Of a DNA stretch of 64,000 nt, positions 1 through 8,414 are shown piece by piece. This stretch comes from Microterricola viridarii (GTDB lineage: Bacteria > Actinomycetota > Actinomycetes > Actinomycetales > Microbacteriaceae), in NCBI RefSeq assembly GCF_001542775.1, contig NZ_CP014145.1, forward strand, positions 1,054,001-1,118,000, given 5' to 3'. The first letter of the stretch is position 1. Each line of letters begins with the position of its first letter. The notes under the pieces are model-generated. The model was not told the DNA's origin and searched no databases. It saw nothing but the letters and a program-made list of their open reading frames with translations. A program made the translations under genes and the position numbers.

Positions 1-1
1 C

Positions 2-409
2 GTCGACGGCCTCCGCACCATGGAACTCGGTCACCCCGGATCCTCCCGCACGTTCCTCAACGACTGCGTGCTGAACGGCACGAAGCGGGCGACCGCCGGT
101 CTTCTGAGCGAGTACGTCGACGAGGGCGAACCGTGGGAGCACGTCGGCGAGCGCATGGTGCTGGTGGATGACGACACGCAGCCGCTCGGCACGATCGAGA
201 TCACCCGCGTCGAGGAGACCACGTTCGCCGAGGTGACGTGGGAGTTCGCCGCGGCCGAGGGGGAGGGCTACGCCGACCTCGCCGAGTGGCGCTCGACGCA
301 CGTCGAGTTCTGGGCACGCAGCGGCGACACCGTCACCGACGACACCCCCGTGCTCTGCATCTACTTCGACCTGATCTCCCGTGGAGGCGTGCTTCACCCC
401 GCCGGTTAG
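2..409 (+). CDS. ASCH domain-containing protein (5' end outside window)
   Basis: The 135 visible residues match the ASCH family, small PUA-like beta-barrel proteins thought to bind RNA or act on modified nucleosides. The family motif GTKRAT lies at visible residues 26–31. The frame is already open at base 2, and the residues before the first ATG (base 20), DGLRTM, also look like family sequence, so the gene probably begins upstream of the window and the ATG at 20 is internal. It ends with TAG at 407–409. A convergent SDR gene follows after a 147-base gap that holds a long foldback. The precise substrate cannot be told from the sequence. Confidence 0.8.
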   Translation, partial: VDGLRTMELGHPGSSRTFLNDCVLNGTKRATAGLLSEYVDEGEPWEHVGERMVLVDDDTQPLGTIEITRVEETTFAEVTWEFAAAEGEGYADLAEWRSTHVEFWARSGDTVTDDTPVLCIYFDLISRGGVLHPAG

Positions 410-442
410 CGACCGCAGCCACGGCTCATCACCCCTCCCGTA

Positions 443-531
443 GGCTCGAGGGAGCGCTAGCGACCGAAGCCAAGGCTCCGCGGCTTCGGGCGCTGCGCTG
501 CTCCTTCGTCGCGGCGCGGCGCCCTCGAGCC
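443..531. repeat. Long foldback (10-bp inverted repeat) between convergent genes
   Basis: GGCTCGAGGG at 443–452 is perfectly complementary to CCCTCGAGCC at 522–531. The roughly 70 bases between them are GC-rich and carry words such as CGACCGAAGCC and GCTCCTTCGTC that resemble the repeats at 53.4–54.1 kb. It sits between the stops of two convergent genes, so it may act as a bidirectional terminator or be a REP-like element. There is no U-tract. Confidence 0.5.
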
Positions 532-556
532 GACGGGCAGCCCCGACAGACGGCGG

Positions 557-2107
557 CTACCAGCCGGAGGGCTTGTAGTCCTTCAGGAAGACGCCGAACA
601 GCTCCTCGCCGGCCTCACCACGCACGATCGGGTCGTAGACGCGGGCGGCGCCGTCGACCAGATCGAGCGGGGCGTGGAAGCCCTCCTCGGCCAGGCGCAC
701 CTTCGTCGGGTGCGGGCGCTCGTCGGTGATCCAACCGGTGTCGACGCTGGTCATGTAGATGCCGTCCTCGGTCATCTCACGCGCACTGGTGCGGGTGAGC
801 ATGTTGACGGCGGCCTTGGCCATGTTCGTGTGCGGGTGGCCGGGGCCCTTGTAGCCGCGGTCGAAGACGCCCTCCATCGCCGAGACGTTCACGACGTAGC
901 TGCGTCCAGATGGCGCTGCCGCCATCGATGCGCGCAGCCGGCTGACCAGCAGGAAGGGCGCGGTCGTGTTGCAGAGCTGCACTTCGAGCATCTCCAGCGG
1001 GTCGACGTCCTGCACCTTGTCGGTCCAGCTGTTCTCGTGGTGCAGGTCGGGCAGCAGCCCGCCGGCGTCGATCGCGGTGCCGGCGGCGAGACGTTCCAGC
1101 GAGCTGGAGCCCGGAGCCAGTGCCAGCGCGGTGAGGTCGTCGGCGGTCAGCGCGCCGGCCCCGGCCGCGGCGGCCAGGATCGGGTGGCTGGCCACGGATG
1201 CCGCCAGCGCCAGCGGGTGCTGGTCGCTGGTGTGCCCGAAGCTGACGATCTCGGGCAGCTCGCCCTCCGGCAGCGGCGAGCTCTCCGCCTCGACGATCGC
1301 CGAGTAGGCGCCGGGGGAGCGGCGCACCGTCTGGGTGGCGTTGTTGATCAGGATGTCGAGCGGCCCCTGGGCGGCGACGTCATCCGCGAGGGCGACGACC
1401 TGGGCGGGGTCACGCAGGTCGATGCCGACCACGCGCAGGTTGTGCAGCCAGTCGGCCGAGTCCGGCATCGCGGCGAAGCGGCGCACGGCGTCTTTCGGGA
1501 AGCGCGTCGTGATGGTGGTGTGCGCTCCGTCGCGCAGCAGGCGCAAAGCGATGTACATGCCGATCTTCGCGCGACCGCCGGTGAGCAGTGCGCGCCTGCC
1601 GGTGAGGTCGGTGCGGGCGGTGCGCTTGGCGTGGTTGAGCAGCGCGCAGTTCGGGCAGAGCTGGTGGTAGAACGCGTCGACCAGGGTGTAGCGCTGCTTG
1701 CAGATGTAGCAGGCCCGGGCCACGAGTAGCTCGCCGGCGATCGGGGCGTCGGTGGCGCTGGAGAGCTCGTGCCCCTGCGTCTCGTCGTCGATGCGGCTGG
1801 GAGCGCCGGTCGCGGTGGCCGCGATGACGGCCTTGTCGGCGTCCTGGATGCGGGCCCGCTTGATGGCCCGGCGCGAGACCTTGACCGACTTGAACATCTT
1901 CGCTGTCGCGTGCCGCACGGTCAGGAAGTCCGGGTCCTCCTCGTCGACGTCGCTGAGGGTGGCCAGAACGCGCAGGGCGATCGCCAGCTCGTCGGGGTCG
2001 ATACGGACGCTCGGCGCCTCAATCTCGTCAGACGCGTCAACAGTGTCGACGTCGTCGACAGCGTCGGTCGGGACAGGCTCGTGCTCAGAAGATGGTGCGG
2101 AGGGCAT
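557..2107 (-). CDS. SDR-fold oxidoreductase with N-terminal zinc ribbon
   Basis: A 516-residue protein. Residues 1–65 are acidic. A CxxC…CxxC zinc-ribbon-like motif uses Cys133, Cys136, Cys151 and Cys154. From about residue 170 there is a short-chain dehydrogenase Rossmann fold with TGGRAKIG (cofactor loop) and INNAT (residues 254–258). The catalytic region has Ser409 and Lys431, but the position of the usual Tyr in the YxxxK motif is Thr427 (TNMAK). The protein is about twice the usual SDR length because of the N-terminal part and an insertion near 270–370. It could be a non-canonical reductase or a binding protein; the substrate is unknown. It is divergent from rpiB, with 39 bases between the starts. 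Confidence 0.85.
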   Translation of the reverse strand: MPSAPSSEHEPVPTDAVDDVDTVDASDEIEAPSVRIDPDELAIALRVLATLSDVDEEDPDFLTVRHATAKMFKSVKVSRRAIKRARIQDADKAVIAATATGAPSRIDDETQGHELSSATDAPIAGELLVARACYICKQRYTLVDAFYHQLCPNCALLNHAKRTARTDLTGRRALLTGGRAKIGMYIALRLLRDGAHTTITTRFPKDAVRRFAAMPDSADWLHNLRVVGIDLRDPAQVVALADDVAAQGPLDILINNATQTVRRSPGAYSAIVEAESSPLPEGELPEIVSFGHTSDQHPLALAASVASHPILAAAAGAGALTADDLTALALAPGSSSLERLAAGTAIDAGGLLPDLHHENSWTDKVQDVDPLEMLEVQLCNTTAPFLLVSRLRASMAAAPSGRSYVVNVSAMEGVFDRGYKGPGHPHTNMAKAAVNMLTRTSAREMTEDGIYMTSVDTGWITDERPHPTKVRLAEEGFHAPLDLVDGAARVYDPIVRGEAGEELFGVFLKDYKPSGW

Positions 2108-2146
2108 CCGTGAATTCTACGGCGTGAAGCTGAATAGACTGCTCTC

Positions 2147-2638
2147 ATGCGCATCCACATCGCCACGGACCACGCCGGACTTGACTTCAGCACGCACCTG
2201 ATCACCCATTTGACCGCTGCGGGCCACGAGGTCATCGACCACGGCCCGACGAGCTATGACGCCCTGGATGACTACCCCGCCTTCTGCATCAACGCGGCCC
2301 TCGCGGTCGCCCACGACCAGGCCCAGGGCATCGAGGCCCTCGGCGTGGTGTTCGGCGGTTCCGGCAACGGCGAGCAGATCGCCGCCAACAAGGTGACCGG
2401 CATCCGCGCCGCCCTGGTTTGGAACCTCAGCACCGCCCAGCTGGCCCGTGAGCACAACGACGCCAACGTGATCTCGATCGGTGCGCGCCAGCACACCATC
2501 GAAGACGCGACGAGCTTCATCGACGCGTTCATCGCCGAGCCGTTCCCCGGTGAGGAGCGCCACGTGCGCCGCATCAGTCAGCTCGCGGAGTACGAGCGGA
2601 CCGGCGACATCGCGGGCAAGAACGTCGACCAGTACTAG
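2147..2638 (+). CDS. rpiB: Ribose-5-phosphate isomerase B
   Basis: RpiB interconverts ribose 5-phosphate and ribulose 5-phosphate in the non-oxidative pentose phosphate pathway. The 163-residue protein has the family length, the N-terminal DHAG motif (residues 8–11) and the phosphate-loop motif GGSGNGEQIAANK. Glu76 sits where mycobacterial-type RpiB enzymes use a glutamate as catalytic base, while the Cys of the E. coli type is absent, as expected for the actinobacterial subgroup. It is followed after 16 bases by a DNA glycosylase gene on the same strand, so the two are probably co-transcribed. Confidence 0.93.
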   Translation: MRIHIATDHAGLDFSTHLITHLTAAGHEVIDHGPTSYDALDDYPAFCINAALAVAHDQAQGIEALGVVFGGSGNGEQIAANKVTGIRAALVWNLSTAQLAREHNDANVISIGARQHTIEDATSFIDAFIAEPFPGEERHVRRISQLAEYERTGDIAGKNVDQY

Positions 2639-2654
2639 GGCGCAGGAATAGAGC

Positions 2655-3644
2655 ATGCCTGAGGGCCATTCCGTCCATCGCATCACGCGCCAATTCGCCC
2701 GCAACTTCGTCGGGCACCGGGTTGCCGTCTCGAGCCCGCAGGGGCGCTTCGCCGAGGGCGCGAGCATGATCGACGGCCACGTGATGACGGATGCCAAGGC
2801 CGTCGGCAAGCAGATGTACCTCGAGTTCGACAACGGGCTTTGGCTGCGCGTGCACCTCGGCATCTACGGCGCGTGGGATTTCGCCGGCGAGATCCAGATG
2901 GATGCCACCATCGCCTCCGCCAACGGCCGGATGGGCCAGACCAACCAAACGGGCACCATCCTGGATGGCGCGATCCATGACCGCGACGGTGAGAACTCGC
3001 TGCACTCCATCGGCGCCCCGCGCCGCACCCGCGTGCGCATGGCCGAGACCGAAAAGGAGAGCGACGCTCTGCTCAGCTTCCCGCCGGAGCCGATCGGCCA
3101 GGTGCGCGTGCGCCTGCTCACCGACACTGTCTGCGCCGACCTCCGCGGGCCGACCGCCTGCGAGGTGCTCGACCCGGCCCAGGTCGACGCGCTCATCGCC
3201 AAGCTCGGCCCCGACCCGCTGCTGGATGACAGCCAGGCCGCCGAAGATCGCTTCACCGCCGTCGTGCGCAAGAAGCCGACACCGATCGGCCTGCTGCTGA
3301 TGGACCAGAACGTCATCGCCGGCATCGGTAACGTCTACCGGGCCGAGATGCTGTTCCGCGCCGGACTCAACCCGCACACCCCGGGCAAGCTGGTGCCGGA
3401 CGACACGGTGCGCGCCCTCTGGCGCGACTGGGCGCACCTGCTCAAGATCGGTGTCGAGACCGGCCAGATGATGACGATGGACAACCTCGAAGGCGAGGAC
3501 TACGTCAACGCGATGGCCAACCGGGCCGACCGGCATTGGGTGTACAAGCGCGAGGGCCTGCCCTGCCGGATCTGCGGCACGCACATCACCCTGGAGGACT
3601 TCGGGGCACGCAAGCTGTACTGGTGCCCCAGCTGCCAGTCCTAA
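2655..3644 (+). CDS. Fpg/Nei family DNA glycosylase (Nei2-like)
   Basis: A base-excision-repair glycosylase/AP lyase of 329 residues. It begins MPEGHS, giving the N-terminal Pro2–Glu3 catalytic pair, with His in place of the Leu of Fpg (PELPEV), which is typical of actinobacterial Nei enzymes. The helix-two-turn-helix region contains AGIGNVYRAEMLF, and the C-terminus carries a four-cysteine zinc finger (CRIC…CPSC). Nei enzymes remove oxidised pyrimidines; the exact lesion preference cannot be read here. It lies 16 bases after rpiB. A roughly 320-residue length is a little longer than E. coli Nei owing to an insertion after the first beta sandwich. Confidence 0.88.
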   Translation: MPEGHSVHRITRQFARNFVGHRVAVSSPQGRFAEGASMIDGHVMTDAKAVGKQMYLEFDNGLWLRVHLGIYGAWDFAGEIQMDATIASANGRMGQTNQTGTILDGAIHDRDGENSLHSIGAPRRTRVRMAETEKESDALLSFPPEPIGQVRVRLLTDTVCADLRGPTACEVLDPAQVDALIAKLGPDPLLDDSQAAEDRFTAVVRKKPTPIGLLLMDQNVIAGIGNVYRAEMLFRAGLNPHTPGKLVPDDTVRALWRDWAHLLKIGVETGQMMTMDNLEGEDYVNAMANRADRHWVYKREGLPCRICGTHITLEDFGARKLYWCPSCQS

Positions 3645-3820
3645 AGTGAGAGATTTTCACAGCCTTTTCGCTGAATTCCCGGTCAGGCGGATTAAGGGCG
3701 CGCGCTACGCGAATTGCCACGACTTTGTGACGACTCTCTCAGATTGCGGCACGTAGTGTCGCCGAGTCGTCGCGCCCCCAAACGAGGGGCCATTGGCGAC
3801 TCAACCTGAGAGGAAGAGTT

Positions 3821-4885
3821 GTGATTCGCAACGTGCAGAAATGGCTTCGTCGCCACCCGAGAACGACGGGGACTGTGAGCGCCGCCGTGCTCACCCTCGT
3901 CGTCGCAACAACGGTGGGTGTCGGCGCGGCATCCGCCGAGGCAGAGACCCGCACCACCGCCGCGCGCGCGCACGCCACCGACAGCAACCGCGGCCATTCA
4001 GCGCAGAAGTCCGAGAAGTGGCAGGCGCTGCAGCTGCAGGCCGAGAAGAAGCAGGCAGAGAAGAAGCAAGCGGCGAAGAAGCGGGCTGAGAAGAAGCAGG
4101 CCGACAAGCAGAACGCCGCGAAGAAGCCGACCTCGACTCCGACGCCGCCGGCCGAGGCAGCACCGGCGCCCACGACGCCTCCGGCCGTCGCGACCACACC
4201 GCCCGCCGCCGCTGGCGGCTCCGGTGCCAGCAGCTACCCGCTGCACACTGGAATCGTCGCGACGACCTTCTGGGTCGGCGAGATCTTCGACGCGAACGCC
4301 GAGGACGGCAGCCAGATGCTCTCCACCTACGACGCCAACTGGTTCGCCAACTACGGCGGCTGCGACGGCGTGACCACGAAGGGCACCTGTTCCACCGAGA
4401 AGCGCGTCGCCGGCAACGGGTTCTTCCCCACGTCGATGACGCCCAAGCAGAACCCGTTCTACCTGGACCTGCCCTACGACGACGTGAACGACAAGACCGG
4501 GTTCGCGAACCGCGGTTCGGTCATCCCGTGGGCGAACCAGGCGGCATACGCAGGCAAGGCGGGCGACGCCTCGGTCAGCCTGATGAAGAACCGCTGGGTC
4601 AAGCTGATGAAGGACGGCCAGACCTGCTACGGACAGATCGCGGACGCCGGCCCCGGCGAGTACCACGACTCGGCGTACGTCTTCGGCTCCAACGATGCCC
4701 GTCCGGCCAACGCACGCTACGGCGGCGCCGGCATGGACGTCTCTCCCGCGCTCAACGGTTGCCTCGGCTTCGCTGAGCTGGACGGTGACGCCGACGTGGT
4801 CGACTGGCAGTTCGTCGAGGCCGCCGATGTTCCCGCCGGCCCGTGGCTGACGGTGTCGTCGAGCGACAACCGGGTCATCAACTAA
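3821..4885 (+). CDS. Secreted protein of unknown function with Lys/Ala-rich linker
   Basis: A 354-residue protein starting at GTG (3821), with GAGAGGAAG just upstream. Residues 1–39 form a signal peptide (RR-containing N-region, hydrophobic core 17–35, ASA cleavage site). Residues about 60–108 are a charged helical stretch of repeated AEKKQ-like units, and 108–145 are Pro/Thr/Ala-rich. The globular C-terminal domain (about 150–354) has four or more cysteines and motifs such as NGFFPTSMTPKQNPFYLDLP, CYGQIADAGPG and GMDVSPALNGC. The DVSPAL motif recalls double-psi beta-barrel proteins (expansin/RlpA-like), which is only a suggestion. The Lys-rich helix may bind cell wall polymers. No function is assigned. 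Confidence 0.85.
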   Translation: MIRNVQKWLRRHPRTTGTVSAAVLTLVVATTVGVGAASAEAETRTTAARAHATDSNRGHSAQKSEKWQALQLQAEKKQAEKKQAAKKRAEKKQADKQNAAKKPTSTPTPPAEAAPAPTTPPAVATTPPAAAGGSGASSYPLHTGIVATTFWVGEIFDANAEDGSQMLSTYDANWFANYGGCDGVTTKGTCSTEKRVAGNGFFPTSMTPKQNPFYLDLPYDDVNDKTGFANRGSVIPWANQAAYAGKAGDASVSLMKNRWVKLMKDGQTCYGQIADAGPGEYHDSAYVFGSNDARPANARYGGAGMDVSPALNGCLGFAELDGDADVVDWQFVEAADVPAGPWLTVSSSDNRVIN

Positions 4886-4931
4886 CACCCGGTTGCAGGG
4901 CTGTCGGCCCGCCGGGTGAGATGCTGGAGCC

Positions 4932-5564
4932 ATGCGCCAGAATCCGAGCTTCGTCCTTGCCAGCGATGACGCTGTCAAACGGTTGATCCGTGAGAACCCG
5001 TGGGTGACCATGGTCAGCCACACGGATGCCGGCGAGCTCGTGGCTTCGCACTACCCGGTGGTCCTCGACGAGGCTGAGGAGGGCATCGTCCTCCTCAGCC
5101 ACGTCGGTCGGCCCGACGAGCTGCTGCACGAGCTCGGCCGGCACGAGCTGCTGGTGATCGTGCAGGGCCCGCACGGCTACATCTCGCCCAGCTGGTATGA
5201 CGCCAAACCGGCCGTGCCCACGTGGAACTTCGTGGTCGCCCACCTGCACGGCACCCCCGAGATCCTGGGCGACGCCGAGAACCTCGCAGTGCTCGACCGG
5301 CTCGTCGACCACTTCGAGGAACGGATGCCGGAACCTCGCCGCATGAACGGCACAGAGGCGAACGCGGCCTACGCCGCCCGCATCGTCTCCGGCACCGTCG
5401 GCTTCCGCATGCGCGTGACCCGCTACACGGGCAAGAACAAGATGAGTCAGAACCGCCCGGCCGAGACCGTTGAGCGCATCATCCACGAGCTGGAGCACGG
5501 CGAGCACTACGCAAGCCCGGAGCTCGCCCGTGAGATGCGCCGCAGCCGCGGCGAGACGGTGTGA
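4932..5564 (+). CDS. PaiB-like FMN-binding protein
   Basis: A 210-residue protein of the PaiB family (FMN-binding split-barrel fold, described as a negative transcriptional regulator in Bacillus). Matching features are the N-terminal FVLASDDAV region, the central GPHGYISPSWY motif and PTWNF followed by HLHG, all family hallmarks, and a C-terminal KMSQNRP segment. The ATG at 4932 comes 46 bases after the preceding stop. No DNA-binding helix is evident. In other actinobacteria these proteins are often stand-alone; whether it regulates anything or is an oxidoreductase is unclear. Confidence 0.88.
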   Translation: MRQNPSFVLASDDAVKRLIRENPWVTMVSHTDAGELVASHYPVVLDEAEEGIVLLSHVGRPDELLHELGRHELLVIVQGPHGYISPSWYDAKPAVPTWNFVVAHLHGTPEILGDAENLAVLDRLVDHFEERMPEPRRMNGTEANAAYAARIVSGTVGFRMRVTRYTGKNKMSQNRPAETVERIIHELEHGEHYASPELAREMRRSRGETV

Positions 5565-5655
5565 CCCGGTCGAATCCGGCGGTGGGGATAACCCCCGCAC
5601 GCTTCCGGTTGCCAGCAGGATGGGTGCGCCGGCATCCGATCGGAAGAATTGAGCC

Positions 5656-6996
5656 ATGACCACCACCAGCACCGCGCCCAAACGAGACCATTACGGCAAG
5701 CTCTGGCTCGGCGTCCCCCGGGAGCTGGGCTTCCTGCTGCCGAACCTGCTGATCGCCATTGTCAGCATCACCGTGCTCTCCACCATCTTCTTCACCGGTG
5801 TCGGCATGATCGCGATCTTCGTCGGCCTGTTCATCGTGGTCGCCGCCCTGTACGCGGCGCGTGGCTTCGGCACGCTGGAACTGGTGCGGTTGCAGTGGGC
5901 CGGCCGGCCCACGATCGCCCGCCCGCGCTGGGAGAAGCCGGAAGAAGGGTCCGGCTTCTGGCGGGCGACGCTCGGACCGCTCATCGACGGGCACTACTGG
6001 CTGTACCTGCTGCACGGCATGATCGTCGCACCCATCATCGGCATCCTCAGCTGGACGATCACGATCGTCTGGCTCTCGATCGGGCTGGGCGGCGTCACCG
6101 AATGGATCTGGGACGCCTCATTCACTGACTCACAAGACTCTCTCCTGCTGCACCGAGTGATCCTCGACTGGGCATTTCCAGGCAACGACTGGGTGATCGA
6201 CCCCACGCTCGGTGAGAACCTGCTCCTCGCCGTGGTCGGCATGCTGTTCCTGGCGACTCTGCCGCTGGTGACCCGCGGCCTCACGCTGCTGCACAACGGC
6301 ATCGCCCGCGGCATGCTCTCCGCCTGGCGCTCCGAGGCGCTCAGCCGCGAAGTGGCCTCGCTCAGCGCGTCCCGCGGCGCGGCAATCATGGCGGAGGACC
6401 AATCGCTGCGCCGGCTGGAGCGCGACATTCACGACGGCCCACAGCAGCGCCTGGTGCGGCTGCAGATGGACCTGGCCAGTGCAGAGCGCAAGCTGGACGC
6501 CGACCCGGATGCCGCCAAAGTGATGCTTGCCGAGGCCCGCAGCCAGGCGCACGACACGCTCGAGGAGCTGCGCGCCCTCTCCCGCGGCTTCGCGCCGCCC
6601 ATCCTGCAGGACCGCGGTCTGATCGCCGGCCTCGAGTCGTTGGCCGCCCGCAGCACGATCCCCGTCGCCTTCGAGCTGGGGCTGAACCCCGATATCCGGC
6701 TGGCGCCGGAAATCGAGCGCAGCGTCTACTTCGTTGCCTCCGAACTACTCACCAACGCCGCCAAGCACTCCGGGGCCACCTCGATCCGGCTGCACGTCGC
6801 CACCCGCGCGACCGACGGCCAGGACTGGCTGGACCTCTGGGTGATCGACAACGGGCGCGGGGGAGCGGCGAAGCAGGCAGGCCACGGCCTGGCCGGGCTC
6901 GAGGACCGACTGAACGGTCTGCGCGGCGTGCTGTCGATCAACAGTCCGGCCGGCGGGCCGACCGCGATCGGCGCGCACATCCCGCTGCCGCGTTGA
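5656..6996 (+). CDS. NarL-family sensor histidine kinase with membrane sensor domain
   Basis: A 446-residue membrane histidine kinase. Residues 25–70, 115–145 and 185–205 supply about four membrane segments in a layout matching the putative sensor domain found in actinobacterial kinases. The HisKA_3 dimerisation domain contains the phospho-acceptor His259 in ERDIHDGPQQR, and the C-terminal HATPase domain has SELLTNAAKH (N box) and DNGRGG (G1 box). The response regulator gene follows 22 bases downstream on the same strand and is the obvious partner. The signal is unknown. The sensor is mostly intramembrane, so membrane or cell-envelope stress is a reasonable guess only. Confidence 0.92.
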   Translation: MTTTSTAPKRDHYGKLWLGVPRELGFLLPNLLIAIVSITVLSTIFFTGVGMIAIFVGLFIVVAALYAARGFGTLELVRLQWAGRPTIARPRWEKPEEGSGFWRATLGPLIDGHYWLYLLHGMIVAPIIGILSWTITIVWLSIGLGGVTEWIWDASFTDSQDSLLLHRVILDWAFPGNDWVIDPTLGENLLLAVVGMLFLATLPLVTRGLTLLHNGIARGMLSAWRSEALSREVASLSASRGAAIMAEDQSLRRLERDIHDGPQQRLVRLQMDLASAERKLDADPDAAKVMLAEARSQAHDTLEELRALSRGFAPPILQDRGLIAGLESLAARSTIPVAFELGLNPDIRLAPEIERSVYFVASELLTNAAKHSGATSIRLHVATRATDGQDWLDLWVIDNGRGGAAKQAGHGLAGLEDRLNGLRGVLSINSPAGGPTAIGAHIPLPR

Positions 6997-7018
6997 TCCG
7001 GACTGTTAATCTGGACGG

Positions 7019-7696
7019 GTGACTCCCACCTCAGATGCTCCGGCATCCGCCCCTGCCCTGCGCCTCGTGCTCGCCGAGGACTCCCTGCTGCTGCGCGAGG
7101 GCCTCGTCCGGCTCTTCGACGAGGCCGGCTACGACACAGTTGCCGCATACGGCGACGCCGAGTCGCTGCTGGCGGAGGTGGACGAGGTGCGGCCAGACCT
7201 CGCGGTGCTCGACGTGCGGATGCCGCCCACCTTCCGTGACGAGGGGGTGCGCGCGGCCATCGAGCTGCGCCGCCGCCGCCCCGGCATCGGAATTCTGCTG
7301 CTCAGCCAGTACGTCGAGGGCAGCTATGCGCACGAGCTGCTCTCCAGCGGATCCGGCGGCATGGGCTACCTGTTGAAAGACAGGGTCGCTTCCCTCGACG
7401 AGCTGCAGGATGCCGTGGCCCGAGTCAGTGCCGGCGGCACCGTGCTCGACCCGCAGGTGGTGCGCGAGCTGCTCGCCCGTCGGGCCGACCCGCTCGACGC
7501 GTTGACCCCGCGTGAGCGGGAGGTGCTGGAGCTGATGGCAGAGGGGCGCACCAACGCGGGCATCGCGGAGCGCCTGTTCATCGGCGTCGGCGCCGTGGAG
7601 AAGAACGTCACCTCGATCTTCGCCAAACTCCAGCTCGACGACTCCGGTTCGGACCACCGCAGGGTGCTGGCCGTTCTCGCGTTCCTGCAGCGCTAG
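7019..7696 (+). CDS. LuxR/NarL-family response regulator
   Basis: A 225-residue two-component regulator starting at GTG (7019). The receiver domain has the acidic pocket Glu20–Asp21, phospho-acceptor Asp65 (LDVRMP) and the conserved Lys in LLKDR. The C-terminal LuxR-type helix-turn-helix reads LTPREREVLELMAEGRTN. It is the partner of the upstream histidine kinase, and phosphorylation should trigger DNA binding. The receiver has a short insertion after the phospho-site (MPPTFRDEG), common in the actinobacterial LiaR/VraR-like group. Its stop overlaps the stop of the convergent membrane-protein gene by four bases. Confidence 0.93.
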   Translation: MTPTSDAPASAPALRLVLAEDSLLLREGLVRLFDEAGYDTVAAYGDAESLLAEVDEVRPDLAVLDVRMPPTFRDEGVRAAIELRRRRPGIGILLLSQYVEGSYAHELLSSGSGGMGYLLKDRVASLDELQDAVARVSAGGTVLDPQVVRELLARRADPLDALTPREREVLELMAEGRTNAGIAERLFIGVGAVEKNVTSIFAKLQLDDSGSDHRRVLAVLAFLQR

Positions 7697-8382
7697 CCCG
7701 CGGCATCCGGGCTCGGCGACACCGAGTCGAACTCGCGCCAGATTGAGAAGTAGCGGTGCCCGGCGAGCCAGACGGCGGCGGTGAGGTAGCCGAGCCCCAA
7801 CCCGAAGCCGAGCGTGTACAGCGCCCACGCCGGGGCGCCGAGGAGGCCGCCGAGGGCCGCGGCGAACAGCCCGGTGAGGGCCGCGCACACCGCGGAGATG
7901 AAGATCATGCTGCTGCCCACCACCTGGCTGAAGTCGCCGCGGTGCCCGAGCCAGTAGTAGGTCCGCTGAGATCCGAGCTGGTCGTCGTGGCTGGAGGCCA
8001 TCAGGTACGGCGCGATCCCCGGGTCGAGCGCGAGGTAGGCGGCGCGCAGCCGGTTCATGGCGAGCACATACATGAGGTCTTCGTGGCCGACGTTGGAGAC
8101 GCGCACATTGGTCAGCGTGCCGATGACGCAGAGCACGCCGAGGATCACGACGGCGAACAGGCGGAAGTCGGCGTTGAACGAGCTGGCCTGGCCGACCAAC
8201 GCGATGCTGAGCAGGCTGGCCGAGGTGAGCGTCAAGAAGATGCTGATGCGGGTGAGCACCTCGCTCTGCGTCGTGCTGCGCGAGGCGAGCAGGCTCCAGT
8301 GCTCGGTCGCCAGCAGCTGCGCGCGAACCGGGGCCGATGCGGCCGGGAGTCCCTCTGGCGGCAGGGCCGCCCGTTCAGGCAT
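7693..8382 (-). CDS. Membrane protein of unknown function
   Basis: A 229-residue protein with four predicted membrane segments: a pair near residues 47–66 and 74–95, and a C-terminal pair near 160–185 and 188–210. The long central part contains HEDLMYVLAMNRLRAAYL and a histidine/aspartate-rich loop (SSHDDQLGSQ). I do not recognise the family; similar proteins occur singly in Actinobacteria. It shares four bases with the convergent response-regulator stop. The next minus-strand gene (8415–12287) ends... upstream on this strand, 32 bases away, so the two may be transcribed together. Confidence 0.75.
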   Translation of the reverse strand: MPERAALPPEGLPAASAPVRAQLLATEHWSLLASRSTTQSEVLTRISIFLTLTSASLLSIALVGQASSFNADFRLFAVVILGVLCVIGTLTNVRVSNVGHEDLMYVLAMNRLRAAYLALDPGIAPYLMASSHDDQLGSQRTYYWLGHRGDFSQVVGSSMIFISAVCAALTGLFAAALGGLLGAPAWALYTLGFGLGLGYLTAAVWLAGHRYFSIWREFDSVSPSPDAAG

Positions 8383-8414
8383 GCTGCCATTGTCCTCCGA
8401 CCACGGCCCGCCCG

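Noticed and set aside
3645..3820. Riboswitch before the secreted protein
   Set aside because: The 176-base leader lacks the conserved core of a c-di-AMP or other riboswitch that I could recognise.
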